64,000 nucleotides of DNA, from the NCBI RefSeq assembly GCF_036250675.1, contig NZ_CP109592.1:1302001-1366000 (forward strand). The letters run 5' to 3'. The notes below the pieces were generated by a model. That model did not search any database and was not told the DNA's origin. It was given only the letters and a program-made list of their open reading frames with translations. Shown piece after piece: positions 49,401 through 58,081 of this stretch. Source of the stretch: Streptomyces sp. NBC_01689 (GTDB lineage Bacteria > Actinomycetota > Actinomycetes > Streptomycetales > Streptomycetaceae). Position 1 is the stretch's first letter; the number at the start of each line of letters is the position of its first letter. Both the position numbers and the translations under genes were made by a program.

Positions 49401-50233
49401 ACAGCAACGCCACCCCCGTCCCGGCCCAGGGCACCCTCACCTCGTGGGTGACAGCCGATCCCGGCGTCTCATGGGTGACCCAGGCCGCCGTCAGCGACCT
49501 CAGCCAGCAGGGCTCTCCACACTCGTACAAGGGGCGCGGCACTTCCGGCGAGGTCTGGTTCTCTCCCGTCCAGCATCCGCGGCTCCTCGACGACAGCGCC
49601 CACCGCGCCCCCTTCAGGATCGGCGACATCATCAGCACGTCATCGATCTCCGCGTGGGGGGACTCCGACAGCCACGCGGGTGTCGCCTACGCCGACGGCG
49701 ACACCTCGACGATCTCCCTCTACCAGGGTGACCAGCTGCTCGGCGAAGAAGTCAACGAACGGATCGTCACCGTCGAAGGCCTACCGACGGATCCGCTGCC
49801 GTACCGGATCGTGGTGGAGGGTAAGCGTGATCTGCCGGGCCGGCCGTACTCGACCCGGACCCGTACCGAATGGGGATTCACCTCCGGCACCACGGACTAC
49901 AGGGTCCTCAGCCCTCTGCCGCTCATCCAGCTGGACTACGCGGTGGACACCGACCTCTCCGGCCGGGCGAGCCGGCACGGCGCGCTGACCGTCACTCCCT
50001 CGCACTTCAAGGGCGCGACGGGTGCCGCCTCGGTCCGCACCGTGGGCCTTGAGGTTTCCTACGACGACGGCGCCACCTGGCACCGGACGACCCTGCGCCA
50101 CTCGGGGACGGACTGGAAGACGTCGCTCGACGCCCCCTCCAAGGCGAGGTTCGCGAGCCTGCGGACGACCGCACGGGACACCCATGGCAACAGCGTCAGC
50201 CAGACCGTGATCCGCGCCTTCGGTCTCAAGTAG
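46478..50233 (+). CDS. Secreted S8 (subtilisin-family) serine peptidase, multidomain
   Basis: 1251 residues from a TTG with GAGG about seven bases upstream. A signal peptide (RRGLTVAVAVLVALTTTGPA, ending VSAG) leads to a propeptide-like region up to about 215. The catalytic domain has the Asp near 245 (VAVLDTGIDAAHPDF), the His near 278 (DRHGHGTHVASTVAG) and the Ser near 455 (MSGTSMATPHVAGAAAL). A PA-like insert lies about 830-870 (VAVVRRSDSVSAPDQATAAA, KAGAKLLLILNDGY). Long beta-rich C-terminal domains follow. It degrades protein outside the cell. No sorting signal or membrane anchor is seen at the C-terminus, so it should be released. A hairpin ends the unit. Confidence 0.93.
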   Translation: MRIPPSPRRGLTVAVAVLVALTTTGPAVSAGTPLSSTTSAAGRPQATGTVTLITGDKVAVTVSNGRTSASVTDPHGRPGGAHVMTVGPDTYVYPDAALPYIASGALDERLFNVNELLDDGYDDSHSDRLPLIVTYTDAAARSRSAKTPDGARRTLTLSSIQGAAISTEHARTTDFWTSLTGSAGAGAGARSTANAHPSGRLTGGIAKVWLDGKAKATLSDTTAQIGAPEVWAGGDTGQGVDVAVLDTGIDAAHPDFAGRIAASESFVPGQDVTDRHGHGTHVASTVAGTGAASDGKEKGVAPGASLHIGKVLNNDGSGQDSWILAGMEWAARDQHAKIVSMSLGGDPTDGTDPLSQAVNRLSEETGALFVIAAGNSGPEAYSIGAPGAADAALTVGAVNGPGKGVDQLAEFSSRGPRVGDNAVKPDLTAPGVDILAARSQYAPEGEGAYQTMSGTSMATPHVAGAAALLAQKHPDWNGRQLKDALVGTTASTRQSSPYQGGSGRLDIAAAVKATVVASGSAFAQVHYPYPPGQTVRKDVTYSNFAAEPVTLDLGLVADNIPDGLFTLTDPRPTVPAHGTATVGVITHLDRAADNAAYTSQLTATGPDGTIRARTPVGVNKEGRRVKLSVTAKDRKGGGLPGSLVLKDIDRNTVPKVYTVDSSGTLDLSLVPSTYAAWMYADVPGIDGTHTLGLGLFSAPEVDLADDRALHFDAADLHQAAALTPQPTANSFMRVDQYRSNGGMLPFLDSYMPEYWRYDSLWAAATPKVTRGSYTFATRWRQIERPLTFSLGSQTYESAVVQSLSPMLPEGSNRYRAVWAGDGSAADFGRLKIRGQVAVVRRSDSVSAPDQATAAAKAGAKLLLILNDGYGKLDPWADLPDAAPLPVASLGTDDSVRLRSGLHWPGAGLLKVVSHPQPHYLYDLVRHYDGAVPRSLTYRPGPGDLARIDESFRDTKQGKAVQIRYDLTVDSGRPLNSNATPVPAQGTLTSWVTADPGVSWVTQAAVSDLSQQGSPHSYKGRGTSGEVWFSPVQHPRLLDDSAHRAPFRIGDIISTSSISAWGDSDSHAGVAYADGDTSTISLYQGDQLLGEEVNERIVTVEGLPTDPLPYRIVVEGKRDLPGRPYSTRTRTEWGFTSGTTDYRVLSPLPLIQLDYAVDTDLSGRASRHGALTVTPSHFKGATGAASVRTVGLEVSYDDGATWHRTTLRHSGTDWKTSLDAPSKARFASLRTTARDTHGNSVSQTVIRAFGLK

Positions 50234-50259
50234 GCGAGTCGGGCCTCGGCTCGACCTGT

Positions 50260-50293
50260 GAGCCCCTGTTCGCACCCTCGCGAACAGGGGCTC
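50260..50293 (+). terminator. Terminator after the subtilisin gene
   Basis: A 14-bp perfect stem (GAGCCCCTGTTCGC with its complement) and a 6-base loop, 27 bases after the stop. Confidence 0.8.
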
Positions 50294-50371
50294 CTTGGTG
50301 TGCGGTGTCGGCGGAGCGCTACGGGTGCGACGATCGACCGCGTGATCGACGGGGTTGACGCCCACACCCCG

Positions 50372-50567
50372 ATCCAGCTCAAGGGCCACCCCTGCTCCGG
50401 TCATCCGGCGACCGAGCGACGGAAGGTGGGCCGGCGCATCCGAAACGCCGTCCGGGCACGGTGCGCCCATCCAGCTCAAGGGCCACCCCTGCTCCGGTCA
50501 TCCGGCGACCGAGCGACGGAAGGTGGGCCGGCGCATCCGAAACGCCGTCCGGGCACGGTGCGCCCAT
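50372..50567 (+). repeat. 97-bp perfect tandem duplication
   Basis: The block 50372-50468 is repeated at 50469-50565 without change that I can see, and the first two bases recur again. It sits between the subtilisin terminator and the LLM oxidoreductase gene. Duplicating it also lengthens a spurious open frame through the region. Confidence 0.92.
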
Positions 50568-50625
50568 ACGAACGAACCGCCGGCCGGCCGGGAACATCAG
50601 GGACGGAATCGCGGTTGATCGGTCC

Positions 50626-51516
50626 ATGGCTTCTGAGACACGCGAGGAATTCGGGCGGATCGGCATCTGGAGCGGTGCGCTGCACCGATCGCGGGTCGAC
50701 GACGCGGGCAGGGAAGCGATCGAGGAAGCGGTCGCCGAGCTCGAAGATCTGGGATACGGCACGCTCTGGCTCGGGGGCAGCCCCTCACCCGACGACGCCG
50801 CGGCGGTCGTCGACGCCACCCGTACCGTCACCGTGGCCACCGGCATCCTGAGCATCTGGGAGCACACGGCTGAGGAGGTGACGGCGCGGCTCGCGGGGCT
50901 CGACGCGAGCGCGCATGGACGATTCGTCCTCGGCCTGGGTGTCAGCCACGGTCAGTTGGCGCCGCGGTACGCGAAGCCGTACAGCGCGATGGTGGCCTAC
51001 CTCGACGCCCTCGACGCCGTCGCCCCGTCCGCGGATCGGGGTCGTCGGGTCCTGGCGGCGCTCGGCCCGAAGATGCTGAGGCTCGCGACGGACCGGGCGC
51101 TCGGCGCACACCCCTACCTCGTCACCACCGAGCACACGGCGGAGGCACGCGAGGCACTCGGTCCGGACGCACTGCTCGCCCCCGAGCTGTCCGTCGTACT
51201 CGACACCGATCTCGACCGGGGCCGTACCACCGCGCGGAACATGCTGAGCCGGTACCTCCAACTGCCCAACTACACCAACAATCTGCTGCGCCTGGGCTTC
51301 ACGGAGAGCGACTTCGAGGACGGCGGCAGCGCACGTCTCCTGGACGCCCTCTTCGCCCTGGGCGACACCGAGCGGGTGCGCGCCCGGACCCGGGAGTACT
51401 TCGACGCAGGCGCCGACCACATCGCTCTCCAGGTGCTGACCGCCGACGAGAGCGGAGCCGGTCTGCCGCGGGCCGAATGGCGTGAGCTTGCCGCGGCGTT
51501 CGCCGACGAGCTGTAG
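50626..51516 (+). CDS. F420-dependent LLM-class oxidoreductase (TIGR03620-like)
   Basis: 296 residues from the ATG giving MASETREEFGRIGIWSGALH. The (beta/alpha)8 luciferase-like fold shows as EAVAELEDLGYGTLWLGGSP, TVTVATGILSIWEHTAEEV and HGRFVLGLGVSHGQLAPRYA. RARTREYFDAGADHIALQVL stands near the C-terminus. The GIWSG start and GLGVSH motif match the TIGR03620 branch, which uses coenzyme F420 as hydride carrier. The substrate is unknown. The ribosome site is weak. It lies just after the tandem duplication, which may have altered its promoter. Confidence 0.85.
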   Translation: MASETREEFGRIGIWSGALHRSRVDDAGREAIEEAVAELEDLGYGTLWLGGSPSPDDAAAVVDATRTVTVATGILSIWEHTAEEVTARLAGLDASAHGRFVLGLGVSHGQLAPRYAKPYSAMVAYLDALDAVAPSADRGRRVLAALGPKMLRLATDRALGAHPYLVTTEHTAEAREALGPDALLAPELSVVLDTDLDRGRTTARNMLSRYLQLPNYTNNLLRLGFTESDFEDGGSARLLDALFALGDTERVRARTREYFDAGADHIALQVLTADESGAGLPRAEWRELAAAFADEL

Positions 51517-51752
51517 AAAGCCGTTCGTGCGGGGCGCGTGGGCGGCGGCCCGCACAGCCAGCGCTTCGGCCTGCCCCTGCGCCGGTGCCATTCCTCGTTC
51601 GTCAGATCACCACGACCCATGACCAACTACACGGCAGGGCAGGCCGAACTCTCGTGATCCACCGGACAGGCTTTAGTGCTGGATTCCTCTTTGGCTGGGT
51701 ATATGTCCTGGTGGCGGGGTAGTTGCGGGTGCTCGGGGGCGGGTGCTGGGCG

Positions 51753-52847
51753 ATGGTTTTGTGGGCACGGCCGGAACGTGACGGGGATGAGCGGGCTGTC
51801 GTCCGCCGGCTGGCGCGGGCACGGAAGGCGCCGCGGGATGTGGTGATGCGGGCCCGGATGATCGGGTTGAGCTGGTCGGGGCAGCGGGTGCCGGCGATCG
51901 CTGCGGAGCTGGGCTGTAGCCAGAAAACAGTTCGCTGTGGGCTACACCGCTTCAACGGCGCCGGCCTGCTGGGGCTGGAGGATCTGGGCGGGCAGGGCTG
52001 CAAGAGGCGGATCACCGAGCAGGAGCGGTCCCGGATCATTTCCCTGGTCAAGACCGTGCCGCCGGGGCGGCTGCGGTGGGAGCCCGTCGGGGAACTGTGG
52101 GCCTTTGACGAGTCCGGGCCGGCCGAGTGGACGCTGGACTCTCTGGCCGCGGCAGCACAGGATGAAGGGATTGAGGTGGGTCGCTCGCAGGTGCGCCGCA
52201 TCTTGCCTGCCGAGGGGGTGAGATGGCGTCGCACCAGGTCGTGGATGCGGTCGAAGGACCCGGACTTCGTCCCAAAAGGACAAGGATCATCGGCCTCTGC
52301 ACCCAGCCGCCCGACGACGTGACGGTGATCTGCGCCGACGAGCTGGGGCCTGTGATCCCACGAACGTTCTCGCCTACACCCGCCTGGTCACCCGAGGGGC
52401 ACCGGATCAAAGCGGAGCTCGACTACAGCCGCGGACCGGAGAAGACCTGGGTCTAAGGCGGCCTGCGACCGGCCGACGGCCAGGCCCTCACCATGACCGC
52501 GTCCTCCCGCAACAGCGACTTCCACCAGCGGTCTCTGCAGCAGGTCGAGGATGCCAACCCGACCGGCCAGATCTGGATCGTCACCGACAACCTGTCCAGC
52601 CACAACAGCCTGTCCACCCGGACCGCTCGAGGACCACCCCCGCATCCACCACGCATCCATCCCCGTCGGAGCGTGCTGGCTCAACCTGCAGGAAGGCTGG
52701 TGGCGCATCTTCCGCAAGGCCGCCCTCGCCGGCCGATCCTTCGCCAACCCCGACGACATCGCATACGCCACCACCCTCGCGACCAGCCAACTCAACTCCC
52801 GCGCGAAGCCATGGATCTGGGGCAGACCGACACCCCCGACCCGATGA
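51753..52847 (+). pseudogene. IS630-family transposase relic (nearly full length)
   Basis: The N-terminal block runs VVRRLARARKAPRDVVMRAR, GQRVPAIAAELGCSQKTVRC and VGRSQVRRILPAEGVRWRRT. After a frameshift near 52270 the DDE domain continues: RTRIIGLCTQPPDDVTVICA (first Asp), GHRIKAELDYSRGPEKTWV. An in-frame stop then interrupts it at 52454, where relatives have Tyr-Gly. TGQIWIVTDNLSSHNSLSTR (second Asp) and, in a third frame, ACWLNLQEGWWRIFRKAALA (catalytic Glu) complete it. One stop and two frameshifts make it inactive. Confidence 0.85.
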
Positions 52848-53855
52848 CTACGACGCCGATATGGTTACAGAATTTGCGGAATCCACCACTAGGCGATCCC
52901 CTGCCCGTGGCCAGCGTCCCAGCACGCTGGCCGAGGTGTTGCGGATCCGCTCATCCGCCCGGCTGGGGCGCCTCTGATGACCTGCAGAACTCCGTCAACT
53001 CCGGCGGGAACGCCGCGGCCTCGTAGAGGGCGACCGCGTGGAGGACGATGGGCGCGGCCGCCTCCCCCTCGGGGTCGTCCTGCGTGAGGCTGCGCGGGGT
53101 CTCCGAGTCCGCAGGCTGCACAGCAGGACCGTCGCCTTCACGATCACCAGGAACAGGCCCACGCCCAGGTCAGCCCGGCGCCCAGGCCCCACCCTGCATC
53201 CAGTAAGAAGCCTGCGCCGGCATCCATCACCGTCACGCACAGACCCGACAGACCCACTGCCGTGTAGAGGAGCAAGCCGGGTGAGAGGGGGACTCCATGT
53301 CCAGGATTACCCTCGCCCGGCCGTGACGCGGTGATCCGTCACCGCGTTGGGGACGGCAGCGCCATTTTCGTCCTTTCGAGGCGCACGACCCCGGGCCCCG
53401 GCTCCTGGGCCGGCCCCGGGGCCCGGCTCACCACCGGTCGGAAATCGCACGTCCCCAGGGTCGATCTGCTCCACAGCGATCCTGCGGCACCCGTCTGGCT
53501 GTCTCGGCATCCTTGCACGGAATGTCACCTGGACGGCGCCCGACCCCGGTTTCTGCAGCCGTTGGCGGCAGGGCGCGCCGTGAGAGTCGAAGCGCGTCCG
53601 ATCGCCTGACTGGCCCGATGGGCCTGCGCGTGCACCCGTTCGCTGAAGATGCCCTGATGAGAACCTGTCCCCAGGTGCTGGCCACTCCCCTCGAGCGGGA
53701 ACTTCCACGAGCCGATCACAGGGTCTCGGCGCACACGTCCAGCGGCAAACGAGGCGTGCCCGGCCCGTCCGTCGGCCCACCCGATGCGGCGCAGACTGCA
53801 GGACGGGTTCGCAATCACGGTGGAGAGGGTGAGCCTGTCGGGCGACCATGACGGG
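52848..53855. other. Long gap without a supported gene
   Basis: About 1 kb between the IS630 relic and the COG4315 stub. Open frames on both strands are compositional. A low-GC patch near 52855-52890 may be the end of the IS element. Confidence 0.45.
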
Positions 53856-54077
53856 ATGAACCTGAACACGGTCGGCAGGCACCACGACGGCAGGAGTCTG
53901 TACACCGGCGAGGCCGTCCTCCAACGGGCGTCGTTCCCTGCCGGACCACACCCCGGCGAGCTGATGAAGAAGTGGATCCACATCACGCGGGACGACGGCA
54001 CCATGCAGTGGGCCTACGACGGCAAGCCGCTGTACACCTTCGTCAAAGACAGGAAATCCACTTCCACGTCCGCGTGA
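53856..54077 (+). pseudogene. Fragment of a COG4315-type repeat lipoprotein
   Basis: DGRSLYTGEAVLQRASFPAG, LMKKWIHITRDDGTMQWAYD and GKPLYTFVKDRK correspond to the repeated Leu-Tyr-x-Phe/Thr-x-x-Asp segments of secreted lipoproteins in COG4315. The signal peptide, lipobox and several repeats are missing, and the sequence ends abruptly after FVKDRK. A remnant rather than a gene. Confidence 0.55.
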
Positions 54078-54303
54078 CGGCGACGGCATGCCAGAGAGCC
54101 TCCACGTCGCTTGTGGGCGGGTATGAACGTGGAGGATGCGCTCAACGTCAGCCGCCGCCTGAACGAGTTTCGCGCCCGCTCCGTCCTTCCGTGCGCCCAC
54201 TCAGATGGCCCTTCACTGCGCTGTCGCGAAACGAAAACGTGCCACCGGCGCCTGCCCTCGACTCGCTGTTGCCTGTCTTCGACGCGGATGGACTCGCTCT
54301 CCA

Positions 54304-54855
54304 CTACCGGGTCGTCCTGCTCCTGCAGGTCTCGGCGTGCGTCTTTGCGGGCCTCAGGTCTACGGTCTGCGTGACGGGCACCGCGTTCGGCAGGTCGTCC
54401 CGGGCAAGGTCGACGTCCGCCACCGTGGTTATTCGGGCAGGCAACTGCACGTGGCAGTACGGGCACTCGATCATCATGACGTTCAGGCGCACGGGAACTC
54501 CTTTCTTCGCCGCCTGGTGAGCGGCATGCTCGCGCGACCGCTCGGCCACCGCGTCAGGGCTCAGCCGTGGGGCATAGCGGTATACGGCGGTTGTCCCGTG
54601 CACGCCGTCGTACTCGTAGGTGACGCGCTTTCGTGCGCGCGGAACGCCAGCAATTGAGGTGCTTCCGAGGGCGAGGCGGACCAGGGCGGGTGGTGGATGC
54701 CACTCAGCGGCGGCGGGACCGCCTCCTTCGGCGTCGTCTCTTCGCCGATGCGGATCACGGGCGGAGCAGCAGTGTTTTGACCCTGACGTCTTCCTTGGCC
54801 TGGAATTCTGCGTAGGCGTACAGATCGTCCAGATGATCGTCAGCGAATTCGTCAT
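54304..54855 (-). CDS. Hypothetical protein with a zinc-ribbon-like C-terminal half
   Basis: Up to 183 residues. The last 110 look coding: KRVTYEYDGVHGTTAVYRYA, LSPDAVAERSREHAAHQAAK, then MMIECPYCHVQLPARITTVA and AKTHAETCRSRT. CPYC and HAETC, about 45 residues apart, could bind one zinc. The first 70 residues are Arg/Pro-rich and probably not translated; no good start codon was found within the better part. It may therefore be the remains of a gene whose 5' end is lost. No family recognised. Confidence 0.35.
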   Translation of the reverse strand: MTNSLTIIWTICTPTQNSRPRKTSGSKHCCSARDPHRRRDDAEGGGPAAAEWHPPPALVRLALGSTSIAGVPRARKRVTYEYDGVHGTTAVYRYAPRLSPDAVAERSREHAAHQAAKKGVPVRLNVMMIECPYCHVQLPARITTVADVDLARDDLPNAVPVTQTVDLRPAKTHAETCRSRTTR

Positions 54856-55335
54856 CGACGCACGAAAGCAACCCCGCAGCGCCGACCGCCAGAGCCCCGG
54901 ATCCCGCTCACCTCGGCGAGCACGGCCCGGAGATCGAGCGGATCACCGGAGCCCACGCACACGCCGAGTACGGGCGCACCCGGGGAAAGATCGTGATCTG
55001 CATGTGAAGAGGCCGATCCGGACCCGGACAGGCCACGGGTAGGCAACTCGCAACGACCTGCGCGGCAGGCGTGCCCTCGATCGGTACCGGCGAGCAGGGG
55101 TCCGAAGCGGGCGAATCTCCATGGCACCTCGTCCTTTTCCGGACGCGTTTGGCCACTTCACCTGCGGTTCGGCCGCCTGGAGGCCGACGCGACCATTATC
55201 GAAGCCTTCACATCGTCGCTGACCGAGCAGACCACCCAAGAGCGACGTCTCGAGGACTGCTCCTGTCCTCCGCCTCGATCCACCTCTGAACGGTCATCGG
55301 GAGAACGGAGCGGGCGCCATATCCCGCGTAACACC
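54856..55335. other. Gap without a supported gene
   Basis: 480 bases. A short plus-strand piece near 54945-55005 (HAEYGRTRGKIVICM then stop) resembles the C-terminus of quinone-oxidoreductase-type MDR proteins, but nothing upstream supports it. Confidence 0.35.
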
Positions 55336-55503
55336 TCACCGGGGCAGGCGCTTTCGGCCGCGGCCGAGGCGCAGCCCGAGGATGACCAAGTCAGCGACCA
55401 GGACCACCACGCCGAGAACCAACAGGTAGAACAGGCCCTTCGCGACCACTCCAATGATGCCGAGCACGATGGCCACAATGACCATCAGGAGAAAGAGCGC
55501 CAT
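55336..55503 (-). CDS. 55-residue hydrophobic membrane protein
   Basis: From the ATG at 55503, with GAGGTG about eight bases upstream: MALFLLMVIVAIVLGIIGVV, then AKGLFYLLVLGVVVLVADLV and a basic end (LGRGRKRLPR). Two adjacent membrane helices and a positive tail. This resembles the short hydrophobic proteins annotated in many streptomycete stress regions. It lies 36 bases downstream of the PRC-barrel gene in the same direction, so the two are probably one operon. The role is unknown. Confidence 0.75.
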   Translation of the reverse strand: MALFLLMVIVAIVLGIIGVVAKGLFYLLVLGVVVLVADLVILGLRLGRGRKRLPR

Positions 55504-55539
55504 CCGTGTCACCTCGTGGCGGGAAAAGTTGACGGAGCA

Positions 55540-55896
55540 TCAGCGGCGGGCGAGCCGACGTTCGCCGCCCGCACCCATCTGGTAGGCGAGCCCGTAGTGC
55601 GCGAAGACCGCCTTTTCGTCCTCTGCGAGCAGTTCGCCGTCCGTGCCGATCGAGGGGGCTTCTTTGACCTGCTTTTTGCCGTAGGCAATCTTCAGATACC
55701 CGGGACCGACCGCCGCGGCGCGCAGTGGGACGAACACCAGCCGGTGCCGGGTCGGCAGGCCGACCGTGACAGTCGCGAAAACAGGCTGGTCCGTAGCCGT
55801 GTCGACGTAGAGCGCTTCCAGAACGCCGATCTTGTGCCGGTCGTGGTCGATCACGTCGTGGCCTCGCCATTCCCTGATGTCTTCGGCCTCGAACAC
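55540..55896 (-). CDS. PRC-barrel domain protein
   Basis: 118 residues from the GTG at 55896, with GAGGGGG three to four bases upstream; the frame before it lacks similarity. The PRC barrel (about 1-80) is EDIREWRGHDVIDHDRHKIG, VLEALYVDTATDQPVFATV and TVGLPTRHRLVFVPLRAAAV. A short C-terminal part (KKQVKEAPSIGTDGELLAED, EKAVFAHYGLAYQMG) matches the PRC proteins common in streptomycete stress genes, where a helix DE...FAHYGL ends the domain. Probably a small scaffold or RNA/ribosome-related protein; its partner is not known. Confidence 0.85.
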   Translation of the reverse strand: MFEAEDIREWRGHDVIDHDRHKIGVLEALYVDTATDQPVFATVTVGLPTRHRLVFVPLRAAAVGPGYLKIAYGKKQVKEAPSIGTDGELLAEDEKAVFAHYGLAYQMGAGGERRLARR

Positions 55897-55989
55897 GGGA
55901 CCCCCTCTGTTGTCGCAGGTCAGCTGAAGGCACTGTCCCGTCTTTGCTCCTCCCTCTCTCCTTACCTGCCGATGCCGCCTCACACCTCG

Positions 55990-56515
55990 AATGGGAGAAC
56001 TTGCGTCAGGAGCTGGGCTTCGGGTCGGGCATGACGTGCCGGCGGAGCCCGGCCGCCTGGAACGAGGCCGGCGTCCGGGACCAACTGCACGTGCTGCTGC
56101 TGGAGAAGCTGCGGTCGAAGGACCAGTTGGACTGGTCCCGGGCGGTGATCGGTCCCTCCCGTGTCAGGGCCGCCGGCCGGGGCCCGAAGCAGGCCGAGCC
56201 CGGTCGACCGAGCGCGGCCGGGCAGCGAGCACCACCTCATCGTCGACGGGCAGGGCATCCCGCTCGCGGTGTCACTGACCGACGGGAACCGCAACGACCT
56301 CACCCAGCACCTGCTACTGCTACTGCTACTGCAAGATCCCGCCCGTCGCGGGCCGCGTCGGCAGGCCGCGCAGGCCCCCCCGACGCGTTGCCCGCTGACC
56401 GGCTACGACCACGACCGGTACCAGCGCCTGCTCTGGACGCGAGGGGCTGGCCGAGTTCGAGGCCGGGTGGACGGAACTCACCGCATCCATGGACCGCGAG
56501 ATACGCGCAGTCTCC
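55990..56515 (+). pseudogene. IS5-family transposase relic
   Basis: RQELGFGSGMTCRRSPAAWN, EAGVRDQLHVLLLEKLRSKD and QLDWSRAVIGPSRVRA continue, after a frameshift and a gap, as GSEHHLIVDGQGIPLAVSLT and DGNRNDLTQHLLLLLLLQDP, then TGYDHDRYQRLL. These are the central blocks of the same transposase family as the relic at 25556, both with a QELGFGSGMTC stretch. Near 56450-56515 a further frame (GLAEFEAGWTELTASMDREI, then a stop) is not transposase and may be the end of an unrelated gene. Both ends are missing. Confidence 0.75.
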
Positions 56516-56692
56516 GCCGCAGACGCATGGTGAGCGCTCAGCGTTCCTTGATCCTCCGGCCGCGCCGCGTGCCGTCTCGGTCGCCGTTCACGAGCGTGCG
56601 GGACCGGCGGTGACGGTGGGGTGGTGTTCGCGTGGCGAACAGCGCTGAGATCTCGGCTGCAGGGGTCATGGCCGGTGCTTGGGATTCAGGCC

Positions 56693-57250
56693 TCACTGGA
56701 CGGACTGTCGGGCGGCTTCGGTCTCGGTGGTGGCACCGGCCGTGGTGAGATTGCCACTCGCGGTTTCCAGGTGGGCACGAACGAACCACTGGAACTGCTC
56801 CAGGTCACGGAGTTGTTCAATCAACAAGTCCTCAGTGACCGGGTCGATCTCCGCCACGGTCTTGATCAGTGCGCGCAGATCCTCGAGCACGCCGGTGTAC
56901 ACGAGATTGAGCGCGCCGAGGTGTGCGATGGCATCGGCGCGGCCCACGCTGTAGTCCTTCCACGTTCGCTGTTCGACCAGTACACCCGGCGTGCCATAGG
57001 CAACGCCTCCGAGTGCAGCCATCCGTTCGGCGACGTCGTCGGCCATGTCACGGACGCGGTCGACCTGCGGGTCAAGCATCTCGTGCACGGCGATGAAGTG
57101 CGGGCCCACTACATTCCAGTGGACGTGCTTCAGCGTGAGGTGGAGATCGTTGAGCGCGTGCAGGCGCTGCTGCAACAGCTCGATCACCGAGCCGGCGTCC
57201 TGCGCCGCGAGGCCCGGGACGGTGTAGTGGGGGGTGCCTTCGATACCCAT
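56693..57250 (-). CDS. dps: Dps-family ferritin-like protein
   Basis: 185 residues from the ATG with AGGAG eight bases upstream (MGIEGTPHYTVPGLAAQDAG). The ferritin-like bundle has LQQRLHALNDLHLTLKHVHW, NVVGPHFIAVHEMLDPQVDR and DMADDVAERMAALGG. The ferroxidase residues of Dps (the His in KHVHWNV, the later His in FIAVHEM, and the Asp in DRVRDMADDVAER) are kept. It ends with a tail of Thr/Glu/Ala. Dps proteins form 12-mers that bind DNA and store iron, protecting against peroxide. Upstream are the PRC and hydrophobic-protein genes, other stress-type functions, but they are separated by the IS relic. Confidence 0.92.
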   Translation of the reverse strand: MGIEGTPHYTVPGLAAQDAGSVIELLQQRLHALNDLHLTLKHVHWNVVGPHFIAVHEMLDPQVDRVRDMADDVAERMAALGGVAYGTPGVLVEQRTWKDYSVGRADAIAHLGALNLVYTGVLEDLRALIKTVAEIDPVTEDLLIEQLRDLEQFQWFVRAHLETASGNLTTAGATTETEAARQSVQ

Positions 57251-58081
57251 GGCAATTTCTCCTGTCTTATGCATTTTGCCCCCTTCGACTACCCGTGATG
57301 GAAGTGGTCAACCAGACGAAAGCCATCGCCTGCACTGTCGCGGCGAAACCGGCCGAGCGGTGGTCCCGTGTACACGGGCAAGGATGGGCCGGCATCTGGC
57401 CCGCAGCGGCTCGCGTCCGTGTGCAGACGGTCGCACCACCCACCCGCCGGCCTGCTCGGGCCCCCCGGCTACGGCAGCCGTGCTCGGCGTAGCGGCAGGA
57501 TGAGCGGTACCGTGGCCCCTGTCCGCACCGCTGGACGGCTTCGGCGCAGCCGCGCACACCTGCGGAGGATGCGCGACGCCGTTGCGGCCACGGCACAACC
57601 GAGCTCACGACGGCAGGGATCGCCAGTTCCGGCTGGGACAAGTGGACGCTGACCGAGGGAATCGTCACGATCAACGCACTTCATGGTGAGCAGCAGCGAC
57701 CGTCACGACAGGCCAAGGGCATTCTGAGGCGGGCGGCGCACGGAACCCTCCGCACGTTGTTCCCCCCTTCGGAAGTCGGACGTCGAAAGCACCAAGACCT
57801 CGATTCAGCTCTGGCGACCGGCTATCCGCCGGCCTGCGGTCACGCAAATCCGTCGGCCGCGGTGCCCCGCACAAGTCGGAACCGAGGGCTGCTCCCGAGA
57901 AAGCCGGGTGCTGCCCGGGTGCGTCAACTTGAGGCAGCTGCTGTCGTGTTGCCCGGGTCAGGCGTCGGGTGTGAGAGGACCTCCTCGCCGAGCTCCGTAG
58001 TGTGAACGCCCTGGGCTTCTCCCGGATCCGCAGCCGGACGCTGCACGCAAGTCGTGCCCTCCCCTCGAAGCCGGTGCCAGT
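57251..58081. other. Long gap before the carotenoid genes
   Basis: 830 bases, with the Dps promoter at the left. Frames are open but compositional. One (GIASSGWDKWTLTEGIVTIN) looks slightly protein-like and cannot be named. No hairpin of note after crtU. Confidence 0.4.

Noticed and set aside
55990..56515. A live IS5 element
   Set aside because: Frameshifts and missing ends; no terminal inverted repeats were found.
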